Assembly (NCBI GenBank): GCA_040905905.1
Contig: JBBDQN010000033.1
Coordinates: 1 to 31,176, forward strand
DNA from: JAICND01 sp040905905
Lineage (GTDB): Bacteria > Actinomycetota > Acidimicrobiia > Spongiisociales > ZC4RG35
DNA length: 31,176 bases
Direction: 5' to 3'
This document shows positions 7,896 through 16,293 of this stretch, piece by piece. A model generated the notes under the pieces. The model was not told the origin of the DNA, made no database searches, and saw only the letters and a list, made by a program, of their open reading frames with translations. Position numbers and translations under genes: made by a program. Each line of letters starts with the position of its first letter. The first letter of the stretch is position 1.

Positions 7896-8644
7896 GCCCA
7901 CCCCTCCACGGGAACGGCTTCCGGCCGGCGCCGGACCTCGATCGGGGCCAGCCAGTCCGACTGTTCGATCTCGATCATCCCCCAGCGGACCAGTTCGAGC
8001 AGTGCCAGGAAATAGGCGGCAACTTCGACCGAGCGATGACAATGGGCCACCAGTTCTTCGAACGTAGAAACCACTGCCTCTCCTACCCTGGCGGAGATCT
8101 CGGCTATGGCCGCCTCGACCGAAGGCAGATCGAGGTCGAGATGGTCGAGGTCGGGCTCGGCGACCGCCCTGGCAAACACCTTGCCTGCCACTTTGGCCAA
8201 GCCCACTGCATCAACCGGAAGCTCAACAAAGGGCGGTGGCGTTTGTATCCGCCGATCGAGGCCCGTGGTGCGAGGGACCTGGCGACTGGTGTCCTGCAAA
8301 CGGCGCAGAAGGACCGCGGCGACGTCTTTGAAGGTGACACACATCAACAGCCTGGACAGCAGACGATCACGCTCTTCCATCAATGCCAGCTCCTCGTCGA
8401 CATCCAGGTCAGTGCCGGAAGGAAGCAGCCGATGGGCCTTGAGCTGGATCAGGGTGGCGGCGATCAAAAGAAACTCGCTGGTCACGTCGAGGTCCATCTC
8501 GCGAATCTCGGTCAGATAGCTCAGGTATTCGGTGACCAGATCGGTGAGGTTGAGTGCAGCCACATCCACCTGGTGGCGGTTGATCAGAGCCAGCAGCAGG
8601 TCGAGCGGGCCCTCAAAAACAGTGGTAGTTACGTGGTAGCTCAT
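7892..8644 (-). CDS. scpA: Segregation and condensation protein ScpA
   Basis: This is the kleisin subunit that bridges the Smc heads. The N-terminal motif FEGPLDLLLALI (residues 10-21), then EYLSYL and EFLLIAATLIQLKAHRLLP, are diagnostic. A variable acidic linker follows, and the C-terminal winged helix (VAAYFLALLELVRWGMIEI) is present. The length of 250 residues is normal. The ATG has no clear ribosome site. It is one of the few genes in this train that does not overlap its upstream neighbour (54 bases), and the gap holds a short heptamer repeat. Confidence 0.93.
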   Translation of the reverse strand: MSYHVTTTVFEGPLDLLLALINRHQVDVAALNLTDLVTEYLSYLTEIREMDLDVTSEFLLIAATLIQLKAHRLLPSGTDLDVDEELALMEERDRLLSRLLMCVTFKDVAAVLLRRLQDTSRQVPRTTGLDRRIQTPPPFVELPVDAVGLAKVAGKVFARAVAEPDLDHLDLDLPSVEAAIAEISARVGEAVVSTFEELVAHCHRSVEVAAYFLALLELVRWGMIEIEQSDWLAPIEVRRRPEAVPVEGWA

Positions 8645-8653
8645 AAAGCAGGC

Positions 8654-8674
8654 GGAAGTCGGAAGACGGAAGCA
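8654..8674. repeat. Three tandem 7-base units in the scpA leader
   Basis: GGAAGTC, GGAAGAC and GGAAGCA follow each other without gaps on the plus strand. A related 9-mer in opposite orientation (CGACTTCCG) sits inside the end of the HD gene at 8728-8736, so the leader could fold back on it. This may be a control site for scpA or an accidental repeat. Confidence 0.4.
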
Positions 8675-8698
8675 TGGTGGTCGAAACTCGCCTCAGTA

Positions 8699-9268
8699 TC
8701 AACGACCGCGTTCGGGGCTTCGGTCTTTCGACTTCCGTCTGACCTTGGCCCGGTCGGCCGCCTGCAATACGACCCAGTCCTCCTCAGTGATCGAAACTGG
8801 CCTCTGGCCATGATGGTGACGGGCGAAGTCGACGACCAGAATCTCGGCCCCTGCCTCTTCCAATTCGAGTGCTCCCGCCTCCCCGTGGCGGACATAGGCA
8901 CCGGCCCGGCCCCTGGTCGGACCTCCCAGCTTGGCCCAGGCTGTGACCGCAATTCGTCCCATCGCTCCCAACCCGGCGTGTCGTTTTCCAACGTCATGGA
9001 GCAACGCCGCCCTGATCAGGTCTTCGCGTTGGGGGTAAGAGGAGGCGACATCCCGGGCACAGGTGAGTGCGTGGCGAAGATCGGCGACGGGCTGACCGAA
9101 GAACGGGATTACTTCGCCGGCTCGCAAGCGGGCTTGCGCCTCAGCCTGTTCGTCGAGGGTCAACGCTCGGGAGGTGACGAAGTCGACCAGCCTCCCTGCC
9201 AGGTGGCGCCAGGTGCTTGGTCCCAGCTGCCGTGGGATCAGGACCGCTTCGACTTGCAGTCGACGCAA
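8699..9268 (-). CDS. HD-domain metal-dependent phosphohydrolase
   Basis: The HD-type residues are in order: LRHALT (first His), ALLHDVGK (the His-Asp pair), AYVRHGEAGA and FARHHHG (later His), and LQAADRAK (last Asp). Such proteins cleave phosphate from nucleotides or act in signalling; the substrate is unknown. The tail is basic (KVRRKSKDRSPERGR). The start is uncertain. TTG 9268 overlaps the zinc finger gene by 31 bases without a ribosome site. A CTG at 9241-9239 forms a CTGA overlap with that gene's stop and would start IPRQLGPSTW. Similar HD proteins with a W/R-rich N-terminus occur in actinobacteria. Confidence 0.75.
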   Translation of the reverse strand: MRRLQVEAVLIPRQLGPSTWRHLAGRLVDFVTSRALTLDEQAEAQARLRAGEVIPFFGQPVADLRHALTCARDVASSYPQREDLIRAALLHDVGKRHAGLGAMGRIAVTAWAKLGGPTRGRAGAYVRHGEAGALELEEAGAEILVVDFARHHHGQRPVSITEEDWVVLQAADRAKVRRKSKDRSPERGR

Positions 9269-9585
9269 TACACCGATTCGGGGCGGGCTTCCATCCTCGC
9301 CATCGGGATCTTCTTGCCACAGTTGACACAGATCCCGTATCCACCTTGGGCGATGCGAGCAAGGGCAGCTTCGACCCCGTCGAGCTGGCCTTTGAGGGTT
9401 TCTACCAGACCGAGCACCTCGGTCCTCTCAGCGGTGGCAGCCCCGGCGTCGGCGAAACCGTCCCCGAACACCATGTCGGAGCGGAGGTCGCCATCCTCTT
9501 CAGAGCCAAGCTCGGAAAGCTGGCGTATGAGACGCACCTTGGCTTGTTCAAGCTGAGTGCGGGCAGATTCAATATCGATAGTCAT
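9238..9585 (-). CDS. DksA/TraR-family C4 zinc finger protein
   Basis: The 115 residues have an N-terminal helical part and a C-terminal C4 zinc finger, CVNCGKK then CVDC (C-x2-C-x17-C-x2-C). Proteins of this family bind the RNA polymerase secondary channel or act as small regulators. The usual DksA tip aspartates at the coiled-coil turn are not obvious here, so a DksA-type role in the stringent response is not established. The ATG overlaps the xerD stop by 4 bases. Confidence 0.85.
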   Translation of the reverse strand: MTIDIESARTQLEQAKVRLIRQLSELGSEEDGDLRSDMVFGDGFADAGAATAERTEVLGLVETLKGQLDGVEAALARIAQGGYGICVNCGKKIPMARMEARPESVYCVDCKSKRS

Positions 9586-10481
9586 CGGCTTCTCGGATGG
9601 GACTCGAAAAAGATCTCTACCACGTGTTGTGGGGAGACCCTGGTGTATACCTGGGTTGTGGATATCTTAGCGTGACCCAGCAGAACCTGAACTGAGCGAA
9701 GGTCCGCGCCGGCTTCGACCATATGGGTCGCCGCCGAATGCCGGAGCGTGTGGGGGGAAACCGTGGACGGGTCGATCCCCACCCGGGCGGCATGGGAACG
9801 GACAAGCCGGAAGGCGGATTGACGGCTGAGGGCCCCGCCCCGGAGGTTGAGAAAGACGCTGTCGCGATCCGTCGAAGTGGGACGACGTGCCAGGGCGGAC
9901 AAACGCAACCGATCTGGCAGCCAATCTCCAATGGCCGTCACCGCCGCCCCACCCAGAGGTACGAGACGCTGGCGGTCACCTTTCCCCGTCAATATCACCG
10001 TGCGATCGGTGAGATCGAGTTCGGCCAGGGCGAGACCAACGGCTTCCGAAACCCGGGCCCCGGTCCCATAGAGGAACTCGAGCAAAGCCCGATCCCGGCG
10101 GCCGGCGACCGTCGAAAGATCCGGTGACTCGACCAGGGCGATTGCTTCGTGAACTGCCAGGGCCTTCGGGAACGGGTCGGATCGCCGGGCCGACGGCAGC
10201 AACCGGGTGGGGTCGGTTTCGGCTCGACCCTCAGCCACCAGAAACCGATGAAGCCCTTTCACTGCTGCGAGTTTGCGTGCGACGGTAGAGGAGGCCAATC
10301 CCCGGTCGGCGAGCGACAGGGCATATCGATCAACGTCGCCGGGTTGGGGATCGTTCTCGCCCAGGAACGACAGGTAGTCCTCGAGGTCCCGTCGATAGGC
10401 CACAACCGTGTTGTTAGCCAGGCCCCGATCGATCACCAACGCCGACAGATACTCGTTGAGGCCTTCCCTTAGATGAGTCAC
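9582..10481 (-). CDS. xerD: Site-specific tyrosine recombinase XerD
   Basis: XerD resolves chromosome dimers at dif with XerC. The 299 residues are the standard Xer length. The N-terminal SAM-like domain (NTVVAYRRDLEDYLSFL) precedes the catalytic domain, in which every catalytic residue is visible: R143 (TGARVSE), K167 (TGKGDRQR), H244 and R247 (HTLRHSAATH), H270 (LLGHAKIS) and Y279 (TTQVYTRV). The GTG start overlaps the ald stop (GTGA). The position between pyrG and scpA is where actinobacteria carry xerD, which argues for the housekeeping enzyme and not a phage integrase. Confidence 0.93.
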   Translation of the reverse strand: MTHLREGLNEYLSALVIDRGLANNTVVAYRRDLEDYLSFLGENDPQPGDVDRYALSLADRGLASSTVARKLAAVKGLHRFLVAEGRAETDPTRLLPSARRSDPFPKALAVHEAIALVESPDLSTVAGRRDRALLEFLYGTGARVSEAVGLALAELDLTDRTVILTGKGDRQRLVPLGGAAVTAIGDWLPDRLRLSALARRPTSTDRDSVFLNLRGGALSRQSAFRLVRSHAARVGIDPSTVSPHTLRHSAATHMVEAGADLRSVQVLLGHAKISTTQVYTRVSPQHVVEIFFESHPRSR

Positions 10482-11599
10482 CGCGAGGCCAGGGCCACCT
10501 CGGGGTCGACAAACCCAACACCGAGGCTGGCCGCAACGGCGGGGTGAGTGATCTGGTCGTCGACCACGTTGACCCCGCCACCCAACTCGCCATGTTCGGC
10601 CACCGCCCCACCCACTCCCAGATCGGCGAGAGCGAGCGCGTACGGCAACGTCGCGTTCGTGAGGGCGTAGGTGGAGGTGTGCGGCACTGCCCCGGGGATG
10701 TTGCCGACGGCGTAATGAAGGACGTCGTGAACCGTATAGACCGGATTCTCGTGAGTGGTCTCACGGCTGGTGGCGAAGCAACCACCCTGGTCGATCGCCA
10801 CATCCACCAATACGGCCCCCCGTTTCATGGCTCGAACCATGTCCTCGGTGACCAGTTTGGGCGCCGAAGCCCCGGGGACCAGCACCGTGCCGATCACCAG
10901 ATCGGCGGCGAGAACCTCATTTTCAATGGTGAGCCGATTGGAGGCAATAGTGACCAGGCGGCCCTGATAGATCGAGTCGAGCCATCGCAGCCTGGCGAGA
11001 TCGCGGTCGAGGACCACCACCTCAGCCTGCATTCCCACCGCTATGGCCGCAGCATTCGCTCCCGCGATCCCACCACCGATCACCACCACGTTGGCGGGAT
11101 GCACACCGGTCACACCGCCCAGTAGCACCCCTCGTCCGCCCTGCGCCTTTTCGAGAAAGTACGCTCCCACCTGGGTCGCCATCCGCCCGGCAATCTCCGA
11201 CATTGGAGCGAGGAGAGGGAGAGTGCGGTCGGGGAGCTGCACGGTCTCGTATGCCACCGCCACGATGCCGGCCTCCATCAGCCCCTTGGCAAGAGCTGGA
11301 TAGGCCGCCAGATGGAGATAGGTGAAAAGGGTCTGTCCCCGCCGGAGCATTGCCACTTCCCCGGCCTGCGGTTCCTTCACCTTGAGGATCAATTCGGCGG
11401 TGGCGAAGACTTCGGCGGCGTCGGCCACGATCGTGGCTCCCTGATCGGCGTATTCACCGTCATGGATGGTGGAGCCGTCCCCGGCGTGTTGTTCGATGAC
11501 GACCTCGTGACCGCGATCGACCAGCTCGCGCACTCCGACGGGAGTGATGGCCACCCGGTATTCGGCAGTCTTGATCTCGCGGGGTATCCCTACGATCAC
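10478..11599 (-). CDS. ald: Alanine dehydrogenase
   Basis: This NAD-dependent enzyme interconverts alanine with pyruvate and ammonia. The 373 residues are the family length. Recognisable parts are GIPREIKTAEYRVAITP at the start, KVKEPQ and TYLHLAAYP with the catalytic Lys and His, LAPMSEIAGRMATQ, the Rossmann glycine motif VVIGGGIAGANAA, and the closing VDPEVALA. The GTG at 11599 forms a GTGA overlap with the pyrG stop. A longer open frame extends upstream within pyrG but is not protein-like for this family. Its presence in a train of chromosome maintenance genes is unusual. Confidence 0.94.
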   Translation of the reverse strand: MIVGIPREIKTAEYRVAITPVGVRELVDRGHEVVIEQHAGDGSTIHDGEYADQGATIVADAAEVFATAELILKVKEPQAGEVAMLRRGQTLFTYLHLAAYPALAKGLMEAGIVAVAYETVQLPDRTLPLLAPMSEIAGRMATQVGAYFLEKAQGGRGVLLGGVTGVHPANVVVIGGGIAGANAAAIAVGMQAEVVVLDRDLARLRWLDSIYQGRLVTIASNRLTIENEVLAADLVIGTVLVPGASAPKLVTEDMVRAMKRGAVLVDVAIDQGGCFATSRETTHENPVYTVHDVLHYAVGNIPGAVPHTSTYALTNATLPYALALADLGVGGAVAEHGELGGGVNVVDDQITHPAVAASLGVGFVDPEVALASR

Positions 11600-13254
11600 C
11601 CAACACCTCGTGCCCTGGTGAGAAGGTCGAGGTCGACCATCTCGCCTTCGGGGCGGCGCTCCCGGTGGCTGATCGCTGCTTCGATCAACCCGGCGAACAG
11701 CGGATGAGGGTGGTCGGGTCGGGAACGGAACTCGGGATGGGCCTGGGTTCCGACGAAGTAGGGGTGAGACGGCAGTTCGATGAACTCGACCAGGTTGTCG
11801 TCCGGGGACAACCCGGAAAGACGGAGACCTGCTGCCTCGAGATCCTTGCGATACCGGTTGTTGACTTCCCATCGGTGGCGGTGACGCTCGTACACCACCT
11901 CCTGCCCGTAAAGCCCGCGGACCTGACTGCCCTCCATCAATTTTGCCGGGTATCGACCCAAACGCATCGTTCCCCCCATGTCAGCCACGTCTTGCTGGCT
12001 CTCCATCAGATCGATGACCGGATGCACCGTGGTCGGGTCGAACTCGGTCGAATTGGCGTCGGGGTGACCAAGGACAGTGCGGGCAATCTCGATGACTGCG
12101 CATTGCAAGCCAAGACAGAGCCCGAGGAATGGGATGCCGTTTTCGCGGGCATAGCGGATAGCCTGGATCTTGCCTTCCACCCCGCGCGATCCGAACCCTC
12201 CCGGAACGACCACGGCGTCGACACCTTCCAGGTATCCCGCGGACAACATCCCCGTCAGTTCCTCCGAGGGAATCCATCGCAGATCGAGGCGATGACCGTG
12301 CAAGGCCGCCCCGTGACGGAGTGCTTCCACCACTGACAGGTAGGCATCGGGTAGATCGACGTATTTACCGACAATGCCCACGGTCACCGGTTTGGTCGCC
12401 TCGGTAGCGCGGCGCACCATGTCGGTCCACCCGGTCAGATTGGCCGGAGGCGCGCTGAGATCGAGCCGTTCGCACACAACCGCGTCCAAGCCACCCTGAT
12501 GAAGCACAATCGGCACCTCATAGATCTCGGGGGCATCGGGGGCAGCGATGACTGCTTTGGGTGGCACATCGCAAAAGAGCGAGATCTTGCGTCGCACCTG
12601 ATCATCGATGGGTCGGTCCGATCGCACCACGATCACGTCCGGGTGGATGCCATGGCTGCGCAACTCTGCAACCGAGTGCTGAGTGGGTTTGGTCTTCAGC
12701 TCCTCCGATGAGGAGATGTAGGGAACGAGGGTCACGTGGAGGTACATCACCGACTGGCGGCCAAGGTCGTTGCCGAACTGACGGATCGCCTCCAGGAACG
12801 GGAGGCTTTCGATGTCACCGACAGTGCCCCCCACCTCGGTGATGACGACATCGACGTCGTCCCCACCCACCTTGCGGATGCGGGCTTTGATCTCGTTGGT
12901 GATGTGCGGTATTACCTGGACTGTGTCGCCGAGGTAGTCACCTCGCCTCTCCTTCTGAATAACCGAGAGGTAAACGGATCCTGCGGTGACGTTGGAGCTA
13001 CGGCGCAGGTTTTCTCCGGTGAACCGCTCGTAGTGACCCAGATCGAGATCGGTTTCACCGCCATCATCGGTGACAAACACCTCACCGTGCTGAAAAGGGT
13101 TCATGGTCCCGGGGTCGACGTTGATGTAAGGGTCGAGCTTCTGATTGACCACCCGGAGGTCACGGGCCCGGAGGAGCCGCCCAAGCGAGGCGGCGGTTAT
13201 GCCTTTGCCGAGCGATGAAACGACGCCGCCCGTGACGAACACGTACTTGGTCAC
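11596..13254 (-). CDS. pyrG: CTP synthase
   Basis: The enzyme makes CTP from UTP, ATP and glutamine. It has 552 residues. The N-terminal synthase domain starts KYVFVTGGVVSSLGKG (P-loop like) with the Mg/UTP region DPYINVDPGTMNPFQHGEVFV. The C-terminal glutaminase domain has GGFGSRG, the nucleophile cysteine in FLGLCLGLQ, and the His-Glu pair in AHPEFRSRP. The GTG start agrees with the conserved N-terminus. It is the first gene of the long minus-strand train and has a plausible promoter at 13263-13291. Confidence 0.97.
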   Translation of the reverse strand: MTKYVFVTGGVVSSLGKGITAASLGRLLRARDLRVVNQKLDPYINVDPGTMNPFQHGEVFVTDDGGETDLDLGHYERFTGENLRRSSNVTAGSVYLSVIQKERRGDYLGDTVQVIPHITNEIKARIRKVGGDDVDVVITEVGGTVGDIESLPFLEAIRQFGNDLGRQSVMYLHVTLVPYISSSEELKTKPTQHSVAELRSHGIHPDVIVVRSDRPIDDQVRRKISLFCDVPPKAVIAAPDAPEIYEVPIVLHQGGLDAVVCERLDLSAPPANLTGWTDMVRRATEATKPVTVGIVGKYVDLPDAYLSVVEALRHGAALHGHRLDLRWIPSEELTGMLSAGYLEGVDAVVVPGGFGSRGVEGKIQAIRYARENGIPFLGLCLGLQCAVIEIARTVLGHPDANSTEFDPTTVHPVIDLMESQQDVADMGGTMRLGRYPAKLMEGSQVRGLYGQEVVYERHRHRWEVNNRYRKDLEAAGLRLSGLSPDDNLVEFIELPSHPYFVGTQAHPEFRSRPDHPHPLFAGLIEAAISHRERRPEGEMVDLDLLTRARGVG

Positions 13255-13262
13255 GGGCGATC

Positions 13263-13291
13263 AGCGTAACAGGGGCCGGTCGATGGTCGAA
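13263..13291 (-). promoter_or_regulatory. Candidate promoter for the pyrG gene train
   Basis: On the minus strand TTCGAC (13291-13286) and TACGCT (13268-13263) are separated by 17 bases. The -10 hexamer ends 8 bases before the pyrG GTG and there is no ribosome site, so the mRNA may be leaderless. Confidence 0.4.
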
Positions 13292-13305
13292 GAACTCAGA
13301 CTCAC

Positions 13306-13311
13306 TACGGT
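13306..13311 (+). promoter_or_regulatory. Candidate -10 element for leaderless glycoside hydrolase transcript
   Basis: TACGGT lies exactly six bases before ATG 13318 and no ribosome site is present. The 63-base gap between pyrG and this gene therefore carries two back-to-back promoters. No convincing -35 is seen for this one. Confidence 0.35.
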
Positions 13312-13317
13312 AAAGAT

Positions 13318-15027
13318 ATGACGATTCCAGCGGGAACCGCGCTCCCCGTGAAGCTGATGGCTCTAGACGACACGATTTGGCAAGGACTCACTGACGAAGA
13401 CCGTCGCCGATTGCGGGACCGAATCGGCCCCCACCGCCCGGAGTTGCTCGTCGTCGGGGTTGCGGAATCCCCCTCGTCGACTGATTCTCTTGAGGGGGAC
13501 TACCTCGTCGGTTGGCAAGGGGACTGGATGCTGCGCCTACCGGCGCAAGAAGAGGTCACAAACGCGCCGCAGGGTTCTTTGTCGGATGCGATTCGTCACC
13601 TGGCCGACGAGTTCCTCATCATGCCCTCCTCTGTGGCACTCTTCCTCGAGACTCATCTCGCCAGCCGGGCACCCGACCCCGCGTGGCTCATCGAACGTTT
13701 ACGGCGAGGTGATGGCGAAGGACTAATCGCCGCCATCGACCGTTTTCTCAACTTGCCTCCCGCGGCCGCCAGTGCCGACCTTTGCGACGAGGGTCTGGTC
13801 CGGGCAATCGACTCACTCCGGCGCAACGTCACCACGTTCGGGTTCACGGCGGCCTCCGTCTCCGACAACCAGCTCGGCTTGGAGGACGCCAACTACGCAT
13901 CGGTATGGGCCCGCGACGGGACCATGACCGGGTTGTGGAGCATGGGCCTGAACAACCCGGAGTTCCTCGAGGCTTTCGCCGCCACCTTGCGCCTACTGGC
14001 ACGCCATCAAGCTCCCTCAGGACAGATCCCTGCCTACATCCTCATCGAAGACGAGCGCCCGGAGTACTCGGGCATAGGGGGCATCGCCTCCATTGACTCG
14101 GTGCTCTGGTTCGTAATCGGCGCCATTCGCTTCTCGTTCTTCGTCGGAGACCGAGCCTTTGCCATAGAAATGTTGCCGGCCGTCGAACGAGCCATGGCAT
14201 GGTTGTCGGCCCACGACTCGAACAACGACGGCCTCATCGAAATCCCCGAGTCATCCGATTGGATGGATCTATTCCCCCGCAGTTACAACGTCCTCTATGA
14301 CGAGGTGTTGTGGTATAGGGCATGCCTCGATATGGCCAGTATGGTCTCCGCACTGGGTTTCGACGGTGCCGGCTGGGAGGAGAAGGGCAAGCTGGTTGGG
14401 GGCCGGATCGTCGACCTCTTCTGGCCCACCGCCCGCCAGCTGATGGATATCGCCGGGTCGTCGAGCGGTCGGTATTCGGTCGGGGAGGCCAGGTATCTCC
14501 TTTCACAGGTGACCCCATTCGACTTCTCGTGGCGCTGCGACGTCCTCGCCAACCTATTGGCCGCCCTACATGGTCTACTCGACGATCACAAACAGCAGAG
14601 GCTGTTCGACTTCCTGTGGGGAGTCGGAGTCAACCGGCCGTTCCCGGTGGCCTGCCTGTATCCGGCGGTCCAGTCGGGCGCCGAGGACTGGAAGGACTAT
14701 TTCCTGGTCAACTTCATGAATCTCCCGCATCACTACCACAACGGCGGCGTCTGGCCCTTCATTGGCGGACTTTGGGTGCGCTTTCTTCATCGCCTGGGGC
14801 GCCACGAGCTGGCCCATCGGGAACTGGAAGCCCTGGCGGAGACATGCCGACAAGGGCTGCGAGGCGAGTGGGAGTTCAACGAGTGGCTGCATGGTGAGAC
14901 AGGCCGGCCCATGGGCAAATCCCACCAGGCATGGTCCGCCGCCTCCTATATAGAAGCGTATCTGAAAGTCCATCGGACGGCGGATACCCCAGACATCACC
15001 CCGTTGGACCCTGCTCGGTTGGCGTGA
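13318..15027 (+). CDS. Six-hairpin glycoside hydrolase, amylo-alpha-1,6-glucosidase/invertase-like
   Basis: The 569 residues have a variable N-terminal half and then an (alpha/alpha)6-type hydrolase region. Motifs are NYASVWARDG (Asp200, candidate catalytic acid), SSDWMDLFPRSYNVLYDEVLWYRA (316-336, shown in part), PHHYHNGGVWPFIGGLW (471-487) and EWEFNEWLHGETGRPMG with QAWSAASYIEAY. The same set occurs in debranching-enzyme-like, GH63 and GH100 hydrolases. No signal peptide is seen, so it is cytoplasmic. It overlaps the convergent GT4 gene by 32 bases. Beside a disaccharide-phosphate synthase and phosphatase, it probably splits the disaccharide those two make (inference). A true glycogen-debranching role is less likely with no glycogen genes near. 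Confidence 0.7.
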   Translation: MTIPAGTALPVKLMALDDTIWQGLTDEDRRRLRDRIGPHRPELLVVGVAESPSSTDSLEGDYLVGWQGDWMLRLPAQEEVTNAPQGSLSDAIRHLADEFLIMPSSVALFLETHLASRAPDPAWLIERLRRGDGEGLIAAIDRFLNLPPAAASADLCDEGLVRAIDSLRRNVTTFGFTAASVSDNQLGLEDANYASVWARDGTMTGLWSMGLNNPEFLEAFAATLRLLARHQAPSGQIPAYILIEDERPEYSGIGGIASIDSVLWFVIGAIRFSFFVGDRAFAIEMLPAVERAMAWLSAHDSNNDGLIEIPESSDWMDLFPRSYNVLYDEVLWYRACLDMASMVSALGFDGAGWEEKGKLVGGRIVDLFWPTARQLMDIAGSSSGRYSVGEARYLLSQVTPFDFSWRCDVLANLLAALHGLLDDHKQQRLFDFLWGVGVNRPFPVACLYPAVQSGAEDWKDYFLVNFMNLPHHYHNGGVWPFIGGLWVRFLHRLGRHELAHRELEALAETCRQGLRGEWEFNEWLHGETGRPMGKSHQAWSAASYIEAYLKVHRTADTPDITPLDPARLA

Positions 15028-16270
15028 CCGTACCCAGCAAGAGCTTGTGGAAGTTCTCTCTCGCTCTCTCGACGACCATAACGGTGCGCCTGGCTACGCC
15101 CCGCCAGCCGAACTCGCGCCGAGCCAACCGGGCGCCTTCGACCATCAGAACCTGACGCAGCCTGGGGTATCTGAGCGGAAGACTGAGCATGGTGGCGAAT
15201 TCCGCGGTCCGCCGTGGGTTGGCATAAAGCGCGTGGACTCCGAAGTCGATCATCTCGTGCAGTCCGCCGTGGACAGTCACCACGGTCGGGGTTGCGCAAG
15301 CCATTGCCTCGATGGCTGTCATGCCGAAAGGCTCATAGCGCGATGACAACGCGAAGACACCTGCCGCGCGATAGTGATCGGCCATTCCTTCGTCAGGCAC
15401 GTGGCCTCGCCAGTGAACCTCGGTTTCCACGCCCAACTCCCGGGTGAGTGCCTGCCACTTCTCGATCAGACGTCGGTCCCGTGTGGCGCCGGCGCCGACG
15501 GCCAGCTGGAGCCTGGCGTCCTTCACCGCTTCGCGCAGGATCGGAAGGGCCCGAATTAACAAGTCATACCCCTTGTTGTTGGCGGCCCGTCCGACGGCAT
15601 AGACATCGTGAGGTCCGAACCGAAGCCTGCGGCGCACGATCGCCACTTGTCGTGGCGGCACCGGGGTATAGACCGATTCATCGATGCCGGGAGGGACCAT
15701 CGTCATCTGCCAATCCGCTAAGTCGTAGTCCCGGCCGAGTAGCTCGACCTGCTGTTGGGTCGTGGCAATGACGTGGTCACACCGCCTGTAGGTCAGAAAC
15801 TCCTTGCGAATCCTCTCCTCGAAGCGGTAAAGACTCTCCGCCTCAGCGGGATCCCCGCCCATATCCCGGCGCTTCCACATTCCTAGCGAGTGAGGAGTGT
15901 GGATATGGGGAATCTTCAGTTCCTCGGCAATCGACTGGCCGGCCCAACCCGCGTCCCAATAATGGGAGAGCACGGCTGCGTACTCGTGTGGTCCGACATT
16001 GAAAAACTCCTTGAGGAATTCGTCCAGATGGTCGTGCATGTCTTCCTTGCGGATGAAGCCCGGCCCCCCGAACGGAATCCTCCAGATTCGGAGACGGTCG
16101 GAGATGTCGTCGAACTCGGGCTGTCCTTCGAAACGGCGGGTTACGAGGTCGATCCGATAGCCGAGTTCGGCGAGCTGTTTCGCCAGTTCGAGGACGAAGA
16201 CCACCTGTCCTCCGGTATCCGGTTTCCCCAGCTCAGGACTCGCCGCTACATACCCGTGGAGCGAGATCAT
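14996..16270 (-). CDS. GT4 glycosyltransferase, sucrose-phosphate / mannosylfructose-phosphate synthase type
   Basis: Key features are SLHGYVAASPELGKPDTGGQ at the N-terminus, TRRFEGQPEF (45-54), HYWDAGWAGQ, IHTPHSLGMWKRR, NNKGYDLLIRAL and the GT4 EX7E motif (E313 to E321) in SSRYEPFGMTAIEAMA. From memory these resemble Agrobacterium mannosylfructose-phosphate synthase more than plant sucrose-phosphate synthase. The reaction would join a nucleotide sugar to fructose 6-phosphate; the donor cannot be read from sequence. ATG 16270 falls inside the first beta strand. A CTG at 16297, overlapping the upstream stop as CTGA with AGGGG seven bases before, would restore that strand and add nine residues (start TSEPNDLL). 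The downstream gene is convergent. Confidence 0.8.
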   Translation of the reverse strand: MISLHGYVAASPELGKPDTGGQVVFVLELAKQLAELGYRIDLVTRRFEGQPEFDDISDRLRIWRIPFGGPGFIRKEDMHDHLDEFLKEFFNVGPHEYAAVLSHYWDAGWAGQSIAEELKIPHIHTPHSLGMWKRRDMGGDPAEAESLYRFEERIRKEFLTYRRCDHVIATTQQQVELLGRDYDLADWQMTMVPPGIDESVYTPVPPRQVAIVRRRLRFGPHDVYAVGRAANNKGYDLLIRALPILREAVKDARLQLAVGAGATRDRRLIEKWQALTRELGVETEVHWRGHVPDEGMADHYRAAGVFALSSRYEPFGMTAIEAMACATPTVVTVHGGLHEMIDFGVHALYANPRRTAEFATMLSLPLRYPRLRQVLMVEGARLARREFGWRGVARRTVMVVERARENFHKLLLGTVTPTEQGPTG

Positions 16271-16293
16271 GAGGAGGTCGTTCGGCTCCGAGG

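Noticed and set aside
9582..10481. Tyrosine recombinase as a phage or island integrase
   Set aside because: Its Xer length, full catalytic set and fixed place in the pyrG-scpA order fit the housekeeping XerD; no attachment repeats are seen.
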